The notes under the pieces: generated by a model
Seen by the model: the letters and a program-made list of their open reading frames with translations, nothing else
Databases searched by the model: none
Told to the model about the DNA's origin: nothing
Position numbers and translations under genes: made by a program
In this document: positions 54,850 to 63,192 of the stretch, in pieces
Layout: every line of letters begins with the position of its first letter
Position numbering within the stretch: the stretch's first letter is position 1
From: an uncultured bacterium
GTDB lineage: Bacteria; Bacteroidota; Ignavibacteria; Kapaibacteriales; UBA4661
Length of the DNA: 64,000 nucleotides
Direction of reading: 5' to 3'
Assembly: GCA_937899715.1 (NCBI GenBank)
Contig: CALCNX010000032.1
Span: 62,001 to 126,000, forward strand

Positions 54850-55197
54850 ATGAGTAAATTTTCTATCGAACAGAAAACCAACGGTAGCACTGAAGTCTTT
54901 TATTTGAAAGGCTTTTTAGACGCACATACCGCACCGGAACTGGAATCGGCAATTGCCAATGCAATAGAAGCCGGTCAGCATCGCCTTGTCGTAAACTTCA
55001 ATGACCTCGAATACATCAGCAGCGCTGGATTGGGCGTTTTCATGGTGTTTATTGAAGAAGTACGAGCAACCGGAGGCGATATTAAACTTACTGCTATGAA
55101 ACAAAAAGTCTTTACTGTCTTCGATTTGCTGGGCTTTCCGATGCTTTTTGATATTACCGAAAAAGAAGAAGAAGCACTCGCCAAATTTTCGGCATGA
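54850..55197 (+). CDS. STAS-domain anti-sigma factor antagonist
   Basis: Single STAS-domain protein of 115 residues, like SpoIIAA/RsbV. The conserved phosphorylation site lies in LEYISSAGLGVF (S57/S58). In partner-switching systems the unphosphorylated form captures an anti-sigma kinase and frees a sigma factor; the kinase inactivates it by phosphorylating this Ser. The kinase partner is probably the product of the next gene, 124 bp downstream on the same strand. No PP2C phosphatase or sigma factor gene is in the window, so the rest of the switch must be encoded elsewhere. Confidence 0.93.
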   Translation: MSKFSIEQKTNGSTEVFYLKGFLDAHTAPELESAIANAIEAGQHRLVVNFNDLEYISSAGLGVFMVFIEEVRATGGDIKLTAMKQKVFTVFDLLGFPMLFDITEKEEEALAKFSA

Positions 55198-55321
55198 ATT
55201 TTTAATAGCACAAATGAGGGAAAAGTAGAGAAATAAACTTTTCCCGACAAAGCATTATCGTACAAGATATTGCTCCATACGTTATCACACAGACCATCCC
55301 TTTACGTAGTACGCACACAGA

Positions 55322-55765
55322 ATGTCCAAAACAGATTCATTCACCCACGAACGCCTTACTGCATCAGGCGACACGACCGAACTAGAGCGCATCCGCCAGT
55401 TCGTTCAGGACAAAGCGCGTGAATTTGGATTTTCTGAGCAGAACATCCACAAAATTGCCCTTGCTGTGGACGAAGCGTGTTCCAATCTTATCCGCCACGC
55501 CTACCAGCTCGACGACTCTAAAGAATTTTTTGTTGATATTAGTCCCAACGATAACGATACACTTGTTATCGAAATCCTTGATAATGGCACTGCTTTCGAC
55601 CCCCTGACTGTCCCTATCCCCGACCTCAATCAGTATGCCGCCCAGCATCGTAAAGGCGGCTTCGGCGTTCACATTATTCGCATGGTAATGGATGCCGTAG
55701 AATATTTCCCTGCCGACCCCACTCACCAAATGAACCGCTTAAAATTAGTTAAAAAACTAAGTTGA
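55322..55765 (+). CDS. RsbW/SpoIIAB-type serine kinase (anti-sigma regulatory factor)
   Basis: Protein of 147 residues, a HATPase_c_2 domain kinase. It has the N box with N55 (VDEACSNLIRHAY), the G1 box with D87 (IEILDNGTAFDP) and the G2 loop KGGFGVHIIR (111-120). Such proteins bind a sigma factor or other client and phosphorylate the STAS antagonist. The order STAS then kinase is the usual rsbV-rsbW arrangement, but the client, normally the sigma factor encoded next, is not present. A convergent receiver-kinase gene follows after 42 bp. Confidence 0.93.
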   Translation: MSKTDSFTHERLTASGDTTELERIRQFVQDKAREFGFSEQNIHKIALAVDEACSNLIRHAYQLDDSKEFFVDISPNDNDTLVIEILDNGTAFDPLTVPIPDLNQYAAQHRKGGFGVHIIRMVMDAVEYFPADPTHQMNRLKLVKKLS

Positions 55766-55807
55766 ACGGGTCAATGTAGCTTCGATATTTTCGTTGTAAT
55801 TTTTTTA

Positions 55808-56905
55808 TCACGATTTACACGGTAGTTGCACCGTTATTGTCGTAGCCACGCCGGGAATGCTTTGGATGTGCACCGTTCCGTCGTAAGCCTGCACCAGCTT
55901 TTTAACCAGTGCCAGCCCCAGTCCAATTCCCTGTTGCTCATAAATTTCGCGCTCAAACTGCACATATGCATCCACCAGTTTGATTTCTTCCTCCGACATA
56001 CCACGCCCTCTATCCGTTACGGACATAGTGTACAAGCCATTTGCAACGGATGTTGCTATGGTGATTGGTGTGCCCACAGCAGAAAATTTACAAGCGTTAT
56101 CAACCAATTCTTCAATGATTTTTCGTATGTACGTTGCTGTAATTACCAGTGTTCCGCCCACAAGCGTACTGTGAATGTCATCTTGGCGTTTGTATTTGGC
56201 AGCTATTGTTGAGATTCGCTCCTGCAAAAGATCAACCGTCAAATAAACGTCGTCGTTCGGAAAGATATGGGCGGCTTGTTGGCGCAGGGTCGCCACTTCA
56301 ATTTGTGCAAAAAGAAGAAAATTTTCGACCAGACGTTGAAGACGCTCGGCATTATTACGAATTTGGTCGAGCATCATGGTAATCGTCTCATCGTCAAGAT
56401 TCTTATAAGCACGGAGCATTTCCGAGAATCCGATAAGCCCGCTCAGAGGAGTACGGAACTCGTGCGGAAGCGAACTTGCAATCCGCAAGCGAACATTATC
56501 CAGCTCTTGTTGAGAGCGGCGTTCTTGAGTTTCTTGGCGCTGAAGACGGGTAGAGACCACACCTAAAAGTTCGTCTATGCTAAAAGGCTTGGGTAAATAA
56601 TCGTCCGCCCCAAGATTCATTCCCTCGCGGATATGAGCAATATCGGCTTTCGCTGAAAGAAAAATGAATGGAATCGTTGCCGTTGTTTCTTCTGCACGCA
56701 GCGCTTTGAGTACTTCATAGCCATCCATTTCGGGCATCATCACATCGGAAATAATCAAATCCGGCACCTCACGCCGTGCCATCTCCAGCCCCTCACGCCC
56801 ATCCTGTGCCGCAAAAACCTGATATGGCTCTTCGGACAACTCCAGCGTATCGACGATGCGATTGCGGATGTTCTTTTCATCTTCAATAACAAGAATTTTT
56901 TTCAT
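55808..56905 (-). CDS. Receiver-histidine kinase hybrid
   Basis: Protein of 365 residues. The N-terminal receiver has E8-D9 and phosphoacceptor D54 (IISDVMMPEMDGYE) with K106 (LPKPF). A short coiled coil, a HisKA domain with H148 (SLPHEFRTPLSG) and a HATPase domain (VDNACKFSAVG, DRGRGM, EQQGIGLGLALVKKL) follow. No membrane segment. The same receiver-first design as 48446-49774. It starts 45 bp after the stop of the PAS kinase on the same strand, so the PAS kinase may pass phosphate to its receiver. Confidence 0.93.
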   Translation of the reverse strand: MKKILVIEDEKNIRNRIVDTLELSEEPYQVFAAQDGREGLEMARREVPDLIISDVMMPEMDGYEVLKALRAEETTATIPFIFLSAKADIAHIREGMNLGADDYLPKPFSIDELLGVVSTRLQRQETQERRSQQELDNVRLRIASSLPHEFRTPLSGLIGFSEMLRAYKNLDDETITMMLDQIRNNAERLQRLVENFLLFAQIEVATLRQQAAHIFPNDDVYLTVDLLQERISTIAAKYKRQDDIHSTLVGGTLVITATYIRKIIEELVDNACKFSAVGTPITIATSVANGLYTMSVTDRGRGMSEEEIKLVDAYVQFEREIYEQQGIGLGLALVKKLVQAYDGTVHIQSIPGVATTITVQLPCKS

Positions 56906-56950
56906 AGTGTCTCTTGGAGAGGCTGCCAGAGGAAGAGGTTTAGGGCAAAT

Positions 56951-59812
56951 TTATGAAACCCTGCATGGAATGACAACAATAAATTCTGTTCCCGCTCCAA
57001 TGGTACTCCGGCAGGTGATTGTGCCTTGGTGCGCTTGGACGGCTTGCTTCACAATAGCCAATCCCAGACCGGTACCGGATATATTTCCGACATTGCTTGC
57101 TCGGTAAAATGGTTCAAAAAGGTGGCGCAAATCTTCGTCGGAAATACCAATCCCACTATCTTTCACCGATAGTCGTACAGCGCTTTGTCCATCTTTGCTG
57201 CCTTTGGTTCCATCACTGCTCCCACCACCATCAGGCATAAAGTGAATACGGAATTCAATCGGTATATCTTTCGGCGAATACTTCAGTGCATTAGAAAGAA
57301 GATTGGTCAGAATATGGCGAAGGAGCTTTTCATCCAGCCAGAGAAATTTCGGCAACCCACCGGTGATGCGAGCAACAATGCGGTGTTCGTTCTCCGGTAC
57401 GATTTCAAAGCCATTGATGACATTCTCACACAGTTTAGAAAGGTTGATAGAGGACGGTGCAAAATCAAGCCCTTTGGCATCGGCTTTGCCCAGATAGAGT
57501 ACATCTTCCAGTAGATGCGACATTGTGTCCACTGCTTGCAGAATATCGTGCAGATACTCGGTCTGCTTTTCCGGTACAAGACGCTCACGCAAGCGCTCCA
57601 GTAACTCCGCTGAGGCACGAATGGTTGTAAGCGGTGTACGAAATTCATGCGAGACCATTACGACAAAACGAGACTTAAGCGCACTCAGTTCACGTTCCTG
57701 CTCAAGCGCCCGTTTTACCTCATCTTCAGCCTGCTTTCGTACACTGATGTCACGGGAATATATCACAGCACCAGTAATATCGCCATGCTCATCAATGATG
57801 GGGTTAAATGAAATTTCATAATCGGCAACCAATTCCTCAATCTCATAGCGCAGATGCTTCGTAAAACGGTCGCCTATGAGAACAGTGTCATAAAAACCTT
57901 TCCACTCATCGGAAGACGCACCCGGCATCAGGTATAAAGAATTCATCCCTAACTTCGCTTCGCGGTAGTTATTGTACACCGTTAGAAGCGAGTAGCAAGC
58001 CGCGTTCATAGCGGTCAAGCAATAGTTACGGTCAATAGACCAAATCGCGTCGTTGGTGCTTTCAATGAGCGTCTTGAGGTTGCTTTGGCTAGAACGAAGC
58101 TGCTTATTTGCCTCCTCAAGTTGTTGTGTACGGTCTTGGACGCGCTCTTCAAGCGTAAGATTGAGTGCACGAATTTGCTGGTCTGTCACTTTTCGCTCAG
58201 TAATATCCCACACTGTACCAAAAAGTGCGGTTGTGTTGCCGTCCGCATCTGTTACCGGCTTGACCCGAACATCCAGCCAACGCAGAGAACCATTGCGAAG
58301 AATACGTACTTCTTCTTGAAGCATTTCCTGATGATGCACAGCCCGATTCAAGCCTTCACGTACAATGGATTTATCTAAAGGATGTACAATTTCAAGAAAA
58401 CCTCTCCCGTCAAATGGCGTGGCATTGCGCTGTACGCCCAATATGCGGTAAAGTTCGTCCGACCACTCCATTGCATTATTTGTCAAATCTACATACCAAC
58501 TGCCAAGATGCGCCATACGCTGTGCTTCGGCAAGACTTTCCTCACTGCGCTGCAGCTTTTCTGCGAGTTTTTTTTGTTCGCTGATGTCGCGGGCGATAGC
58601 TACAAAATGCGATGGTGCACCGTCATCATCGCGCACGAGCGAGGTGATAACGTTAAACCAGAGCCACGTACCATTACGATGATGAACGCGCAATTCCAAA
58701 TTCGATCCCTCGTTTTCACCTCGTGCGCCTCGCATCATCAGTTCGCCAAGATAAGCGTAGTGCTCAGGATGAAGAAACATCTGAAAATTTTTCCCGACGA
58801 CTTCCTCTGAAGCAAAGCCAAGAGCGGTCTGGAATGTATTGGAAGCAAAGGTAATTGTACCATCAAAAGCAACCGTAGCGATAATAGCATTGGTGTTATC
58901 AATGATATTGCGCAGACGTGTTTCGCTTTCCTGAAGCGCTTTTGATTGAAGTCGGCGCTCGGTAATATCCCGTACTGTTCCGAAGAGCTTGACGACTTCA
59001 CCAGATGCACTCTTGAGTGCTTTACCACGTGCTTCTTGGTAACGCGATATGCCGTCCCGCCCGATAATACGAGCTTCCATTTTGTAAGGTGTACCGACAC
59101 GTATTGCTTCCTCAAGAATGCCCGTAACCCGCATCTTGTCTTCCTCAGAAACCATCGTCATATATGCTTCTAAGGTTGGCGACTGCGATTGTGGCTCCAT
59201 GCCAAAAAGCCGAAAGGTTTCATCCGACCATCTGATTTCTTGTGAAGGAATATCAAATTCCCAACTCCCGATATTGGCGATATGCTGTGCCTCTTCCAGC
59301 ATGGCTTTGTGGTTGCGAAGGTCTTCTTCAATAGCTTTTCGTCGGGAAATATCGGTGATGCGCGTCACGCGGATAAAGTGGTCACCGACGCGGAGACGCT
59401 TTGCCAAATGCGCGGCCCAGAAGATACGCCCTGTGAGCGTTTTGTACTCAAGTTCAGCATAAATCACGCCTTCGGTTTGGAGTTCCAATGACCGCTTGCG
59501 AAGCTCCTCAGCGCTCAAAGGAATTACCCGTAGCCTCACGCCACTCATGCCCACAAGAGACTGTTTTGTGGGTGCTTCAAAGAGTTCTATTGCTGGCTGA
59601 TTGCACTCTATAATAAGCGAATCGTCCTCATCGGTGGATAGAAAAAGTGCATCAGTGGAGGACTCAAAGACAGCACGAAAAAGGTCGTCGCTGTCCGTAG
59701 ATAACGGCACAGCTGCTGAATTTGCTGTCGCAGCGGAAGGTGAGGCTCTGTGCATCATAAACACGGTGAAAAATAAAACAGCAAATCCGAAAAATATAAA
59801 GAGATTCAGCAA
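56951..59812 (-). CDS. Multi-PAS sensor histidine kinase
   Basis: Protein of 953 residues. One membrane helix (about 2-19), then five PAS/PAC units (about 45-155, 175-295, 305-420, 430-550, 590-700), several with the RDISEQKK or TDISRRKA type PAC ends and a coiled coil near 555-590. A HisKA domain with H722 (VMVSHEFRTPLTT) and a HATPase (LTNLLSNALKYSP, KDSGIGISDEDLRHLFEPF, GTGLGLAIVKQAV) complete it. The start is TTG 59812 preceded by GAAGG; starting at the next ATG would lose the membrane helix. Tandem PAS domains let the kinase read internal redox or small-molecule signals. It follows the rfaE2-type gene after 26 bp. Confidence 0.93.
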   Translation of the reverse strand: MLNLFIFFGFAVLFFTVFMMHRASPSAATANSAAVPLSTDSDDLFRAVFESSTDALFLSTDEDDSLIIECNQPAIELFEAPTKQSLVGMSGVRLRVIPLSAEELRKRSLELQTEGVIYAELEYKTLTGRIFWAAHLAKRLRVGDHFIRVTRITDISRRKAIEEDLRNHKAMLEEAQHIANIGSWEFDIPSQEIRWSDETFRLFGMEPQSQSPTLEAYMTMVSEEDKMRVTGILEEAIRVGTPYKMEARIIGRDGISRYQEARGKALKSASGEVVKLFGTVRDITERRLQSKALQESETRLRNIIDNTNAIIATVAFDGTITFASNTFQTALGFASEEVVGKNFQMFLHPEHYAYLGELMMRGARGENEGSNLELRVHHRNGTWLWFNVITSLVRDDDGAPSHFVAIARDISEQKKLAEKLQRSEESLAEAQRMAHLGSWYVDLTNNAMEWSDELYRILGVQRNATPFDGRGFLEIVHPLDKSIVREGLNRAVHHQEMLQEEVRILRNGSLRWLDVRVKPVTDADGNTTALFGTVWDITERKVTDQQIRALNLTLEERVQDRTQQLEEANKQLRSSQSNLKTLIESTNDAIWSIDRNYCLTAMNAACYSLLTVYNNYREAKLGMNSLYLMPGASSDEWKGFYDTVLIGDRFTKHLRYEIEELVADYEISFNPIIDEHGDITGAVIYSRDISVRKQAEDEVKRALEQERELSALKSRFVVMVSHEFRTPLTTIRASAELLERLRERLVPEKQTEYLHDILQAVDTMSHLLEDVLYLGKADAKGLDFAPSSINLSKLCENVINGFEIVPENEHRIVARITGGLPKFLWLDEKLLRHILTNLLSNALKYSPKDIPIEFRIHFMPDGGGSSDGTKGSKDGQSAVRLSVKDSGIGISDEDLRHLFEPFYRASNVGNISGTGLGLAIVKQAVQAHQGTITCRSTIGAGTEFIVVIPCRVS

Positions 59813-59838
59813 TGAAAGCCTTCAACAGCCGCAATACG

Positions 59839-60312
59839 TTATGCGTGAATGCGTTCTATGATACTTGTTGTGGATTTCCCCTCCACAAACGGTATCACCT
59901 CCACCCGCCCACCGTGAGAACGCACCACATCAGCACCGACGATTGTTTCCGGCGTATAGTCGCCGCCTTTCACCAGAACATTTGGCAACAATTCAGAAAT
60001 AAGGTCAAATGGGGTGTCTTCATCGAAAATGCACGTGTAATCTACTGCAAGAAGCGCCGAAAGTACTGCGGCACGGTCACGTTGCGAATTAACAGGACGC
60101 TCCACGCCACCACTCTTTCCCTTCAGACGGCGCACCGAATCGTCGCTATTCACCCCCACAATAAGAACGTCCCCCAGCTTTTTTGCAGCCTCCAGATATG
60201 TTGTATGACCAACGTGCAGAATATCAAAACAGCCGTTTGTAAAGACAAGTGTTTTGCCTTGCTTGCGTAATTCGGTGGAAAGCCTTTGGGCGAGGATGCG
60301 TGAAAGCAGCAT
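59839..60312 (-). CDS. rfaE2: D-beta-D-heptose 1-phosphate adenylyltransferase (RfaE2/HldC type)
   Basis: Protein of 157 residues, the stand-alone adenylyltransferase half of HldE. The nucleotide-binding HIGH-like motif is HVGH (H33, H36) in TNGCFDILHVGHTTYLE, with KGGDYTPETIVG and GKSTTSIIERI at the C-terminal end. It makes ADP-heptose from heptose 1-phosphate for LPS core. The kinase half is not in the window; hldD, the following enzyme of the pathway, is about 1.9 kb upstream (62188-63153). The small gap to the PAS kinase gene suggests a shared transcript. Confidence 0.93.
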   Translation of the reverse strand: MLLSRILAQRLSTELRKQGKTLVFTNGCFDILHVGHTTYLEAAKKLGDVLIVGVNSDDSVRRLKGKSGGVERPVNSQRDRAAVLSALLAVDYTCIFDEDTPFDLISELLPNVLVKGGDYTPETIVGADVVRSHGGRVEVIPFVEGKSTTSIIERIHA

Positions 60313-60360
60313 AAAATCAATACCAATGTAAAAAAAAATTCATTGGAAAGCATTAGGATA

Positions 60361-60410
60361 AAAACTTCAAATGTCTGTGCTACCGCAAGAGTACGGCGAC
60401 ACAGACATTT
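60361..60410 (-). terminator. Terminator after atpG
   Basis: Perfect 11-bp stem AAATGTCTGTG (60369-60379) with CACAGACATTT (60400-60410), an inner CCG/CGG pair of short stems, and a T-rich run on the minus-strand side (60356-60368). Lies 33 bp after the atpG stop. Confidence 0.75.
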
Positions 60411-60442
60411 GCATTATAGGCGTATAACCAAAAAGCGAGGCG

Positions 60443-61330
60443 TTATGCCTGACGCAATGCCTCTGCACCGCCAACAACTTCAAGAATTTCGGTCGTAATC
60501 GCTGCTTGGCGAAGTTTGTTGTAAGTGAGCGTGAGGCTGCGGTTGAGTTCTTTAGCATTGCGAGTAGCATTTTCCATTGCTATCATCCGTGCCGCTTGCT
60601 CGGCAGCGTTGGATTCCAACATTGCCCGCCAGACCTGCATATTGAGGTGTTTAGGCAAAATACCGTTCAATACTTCCATTTGCGATGGCTCGTAAATGTA
60701 CTCTACGTTGAAAGTTTTTTCTGCTTTTTTTGCAGCATTTTCGGGTGCAATTGGCAAGAAGTCGTGTATAGTTACCTCTTGCTTGGAAATAGAGCGAAAT
60801 TCATTGACAATAATTTGCACTTTATCATACTCGCCCTTCAAAAAACCATTGACCGCCACACGACTGATTGCCTGTGCTTGCGAAAATTCCAATTTCTGGA
60901 ATACGCCCGGAAACTTCGCATCAATCGTTACCTCACGGCGACTGAAAAAGTCCGTGGAGCGCTTGCCGATGGTGATAAGATGCACAGTTGCCGCAGGGTA
61001 TTCTTTTGCCAGTGCTTTGAGTTGGTTCTGCGCATTACGGATAAGATTCGCATTGAAACCACCGCACAAGCCTCGGTCGGCACTGACGACGATGAGTGCA
61101 ATGTTACGCACGTCCTTGCGCTGCTCAAAAAGCGGACTCGTGAGGTTTTCTTGGTCTTCCGCCAAAAGCGTAATCGTGCTGGAAAGTTTTTCCGCATATG
61201 GACGCGCAGACATGATGTTAGCTTGTGCGCGGCGCATCTTCGCCACGGCGACCATTTTCATTGCGGAGGTGATTTTGGCAATGTTCTTCACAGAACCAAT
61301 GCGAGTGCGAATATCACGAAGTGTTGCCAT
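60443..61330 (-). CDS. atpG: ATP synthase F1 gamma subunit
   Basis: Rotor-stalk subunit of 295 residues linking the F1 hexamer to the c-ring. Conserved ends: N-terminal MATLRDIRTRIGSVKNIAKI with TSAMKMVAVAKMRRAQ, the central SADRGLCGGFNANL, and the C-terminal MENATRNAKELNRSLTLTYN with TTEILEVVGGAEAL. In most bacteria atpG directly follows atpA; here hldD, yciI-like and ridA genes lie between them. A 30-nt heptamer-repeat leader precedes the ATG and a terminator follows. The beta and epsilon genes are not in the window. Confidence 0.97.
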   Translation of the reverse strand: MATLRDIRTRIGSVKNIAKITSAMKMVAVAKMRRAQANIMSARPYAEKLSSTITLLAEDQENLTSPLFEQRKDVRNIALIVVSADRGLCGGFNANLIRNAQNQLKALAKEYPAATVHLITIGKRSTDFFSRREVTIDAKFPGVFQKLEFSQAQAISRVAVNGFLKGEYDKVQIIVNEFRSISKQEVTIHDFLPIAPENAAKKAEKTFNVEYIYEPSQMEVLNGILPKHLNMQVWRAMLESNAAEQAARMIAMENATRNAKELNRSLTLTYNKLRQAAITTEILEVVGGAEALRQA

Positions 61331-61368
61331 ATTTTAATTACGAATGAGGAATTACGAGTTACGAATTT
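61331..61368 (-). promoter_or_regulatory. Heptamer-repeat leader directly before atpG
   Basis: On the minus strand the 30 bases at 61336-61365 read TTCGTAA-TCTCGTAA-type repeats and match the sdhA leader at 27 of 30 positions. They end five bases before the atpG ATG. No Shine-Dalgarno sequence is visible. Confidence 0.6.
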
Positions 61369-61442
61369 CTTATGCTATACGAAAAGGCTTTTATTGAAAA
61401 CGAATGAAGATATGCGCGGTTGTAGCGCTCTGCTCACTCATA

Positions 61443-61883
61443 CTAATTCGTCATATCTTTTTCGATAAATGCATCTGCTTCAATTTCTACCAGCATAGCG
61501 GGGTCTATTAGTCGGCTAATTTCAATCATTGACGTGGCAGGTAGAATCTCATGAAAGAACTCGCCATGCGCTTTACCGATGCGTTCCCAGTCGTCAATGT
61601 TGGTAACGAAAATACGTGTTCGCACGACATCTCGCAGCGACGCGCCTGCTTTTTGCAAAGCCAATTCAATATTGCGTAATGCTTGAATGGTCTGGCTGTA
61701 TGGGTCGCCAACGCCGACAATCTGCCCGGTTGCGTAATCGGTTGCCGTCGTGCCTGTTACCCAAACGTGCTGCCCAATGCGGACTGCGCGGGAATAACCG
61801 ACAATGGATTCCCATTTTGCGCCTGTTGCGATATTGATACGCTCCGAATTGACGCGCTCCCGTTCTGGGTTGGTTGATGTCAT
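61443..61883 (-). CDS. RidA-family (YjgF/YER057c/UK114) protein
   Basis: Protein of 146 residues with the RidA trimer fold: GATAKWESIVGYSRAVRIGQHVWVTG-type start region (the segment GYSRAVRIGQHVWVTGTTAT is present), QTIQALRNIELALQKAGASL, DVVRTRIFVTNIDDWERIGK, and PATSMIEISRLIDPAMLVEI with the Arg that binds imine substrates. RidA deaminates reactive enamines or imines made by PLP enzymes; some members have other roles. The ATG overlaps the stop of the YciI-like gene (61880-61883), so the two are translationally coupled. Confidence 0.9.
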   Translation of the reverse strand: MTSTNPERERVNSERINIATGAKWESIVGYSRAVRIGQHVWVTGTTATDYATGQIVGVGDPYSQTIQALRNIELALQKAGASLRDVVRTRIFVTNIDDWERIGKAHGEFFHEILPATSMIEISRLIDPAMLVEIEADAFIEKDMTN

Positions 61884-62173
61884 TCTATAACCGCCACTTT
61901 TACGGGATGAATTTCGATATTGTCCCAGACATTACCGATAATGTAGGGTTCAGCGGCATACCACGCATCGAAGTCGCTTTGGGTCTCGAATTGCAACACC
62001 ATCGTCGAACCGACCATAGATCCTTGGTCGTTCAAAAGCGCAGCGCCTAAAATAAAACAACCACGAGCCTTCAGAGCTTTAACACCTTCCAAATGAGCCG
62101 AACGCACAGCCATACGGCGATTCAGCGCTTCCGAATCGGTGTGGTCTTTGGCATAGACGATGTATTGCTTCAT
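61880..62173 (-). CDS. YciI-like protein
   Basis: Protein of 97 residues with a ferredoxin-like fold of the YciI family: MKQYIVYAKDHTDSEALN, RRMAVRSAHLEGVKALKARG (His and Arg near the putative active site), and the C-terminal FDAWYAAEPYIIGNVWDNIEI. YciI proteins have a His-Asp dyad, but their reactions are unknown. Starts 14 bp after hldD and overlaps the RidA gene by four bases. Confidence 0.92.
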   Translation of the reverse strand: MKQYIVYAKDHTDSEALNRRMAVRSAHLEGVKALKARGCFILGAALLNDQGSMVGSTMVLQFETQSDFDAWYAAEPYIIGNVWDNIEIHPVKVAVIE

Positions 62174-62187
62174 AATTGGCGAAAGAG

Positions 62188-63153
62188 TTAGAAGTGGGCG
62201 TAGTCTTTCACTAAATACTCACGAACATAGTCTTGAATAGTATCTTCAAGCGATGTAAATGGCTTTGCAATGCGTGTTTCTTGGAATTTGCTCATATCTG
62301 CTTCGGTGAAATATTGATATTGCGCGCGCAAAGAAGTCGGCATTTCGATGTATTCAATTTTGGGCGGAAGTTCTAGTGCTGCAAAGACAGCATGAGCAAG
62401 GTCATTCCACGAGCGGGCAAGCCCAGTGCCGAGATTGTACACGCCTGAAATTTCGCCATAGCGGAGCATAGCGTACAGTGTTTCGACGACATCTTTCACG
62501 TAAATAAAATCACGCTTTTGCTCGCCGTCGTCATAATCAGGTCGGTACGACTTGAAAAGACGAATAACACCTGTTTCCTGCACTTGACGAAATGACTTTG
62601 CAATGACGCTTGCCATCTCGCCCTTGTGATACTCATTCGGACCAAAAACATTAAAGAATTTTACGCCGACAAACTTTGATTCCAAGCCACTTCTGAGCAC
62701 CCACTCGTCAAACATTTGTTTCGAGTAGCCATACATATTGAGCGGCTTGAGATTCTTTGTGCTGCGGTCGCTGTATCCGGCTTCGCCCGCGCCATAAGTG
62801 GCGGCGCTGCTTGCGTAGATAAAGCGTATGTTCCGCGCTTCGGCATATTCGGCAAGGTCGCGGCTGTAGCGGTAATTGTTTTCAAGAAGATAGTCAGCGT
62901 TTTGCTCAGTCGTGGCACTACACGCGCCCAGATGAAAAATAGCTTCGATTTCCGCTCCATACTCGCCTTCGAGAAGTTCTCTGTGAAAGGCGGATTTATG
63001 GACGACATCAAGATATTGCTTGCCGACAAGGTTCTTCCATTTTGCCGTTGTGCCAAGAGCGTCCACGATAAGAATATCGTGAACGCCTTTGTCATTAAGC
63101 ATTTTGACCAAGCAACTGCCGATAAATCCGGCTCCACCGGTTACAACAATCAT
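62188..63153 (-). CDS. hldD: ADP-L-glycero-D-manno-heptose 6-epimerase
   Basis: Protein of 321 residues (also called RfaD). N-terminal Rossmann motif IVVTGGAGFIGS binds NADP. The SDR active-site region contains SSAATYGAGEAGYSD and the YGYSK catalytic pair (Tyr-x3-Lys); KFFNVFGPNEYHKG and RDFIYVKDVVETL are HldD-type. It converts the D-glycero to the L-glycero form of ADP-heptose for LPS inner core. Upstream is atpA (39 bp away) and downstream YciI (14 bp), so it may lie in the ATP-synthase transcript. Confidence 0.95.
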   Translation of the reverse strand: MIVVTGGAGFIGSCLVKMLNDKGVHDILIVDALGTTAKWKNLVGKQYLDVVHKSAFHRELLEGEYGAEIEAIFHLGACSATTEQNADYLLENNYRYSRDLAEYAEARNIRFIYASSAATYGAGEAGYSDRSTKNLKPLNMYGYSKQMFDEWVLRSGLESKFVGVKFFNVFGPNEYHKGEMASVIAKSFRQVQETGVIRLFKSYRPDYDDGEQKRDFIYVKDVVETLYAMLRYGEISGVYNLGTGLARSWNDLAHAVFAALELPPKIEYIEMPTSLRAQYQYFTEADMSKFQETRIAKPFTSLEDTIQDYVREYLVKDYAHF

Positions 63154-63192
63154 TGTTAGAACCTTTCTAAAAAAGCCGGAACATCTTGAGGT

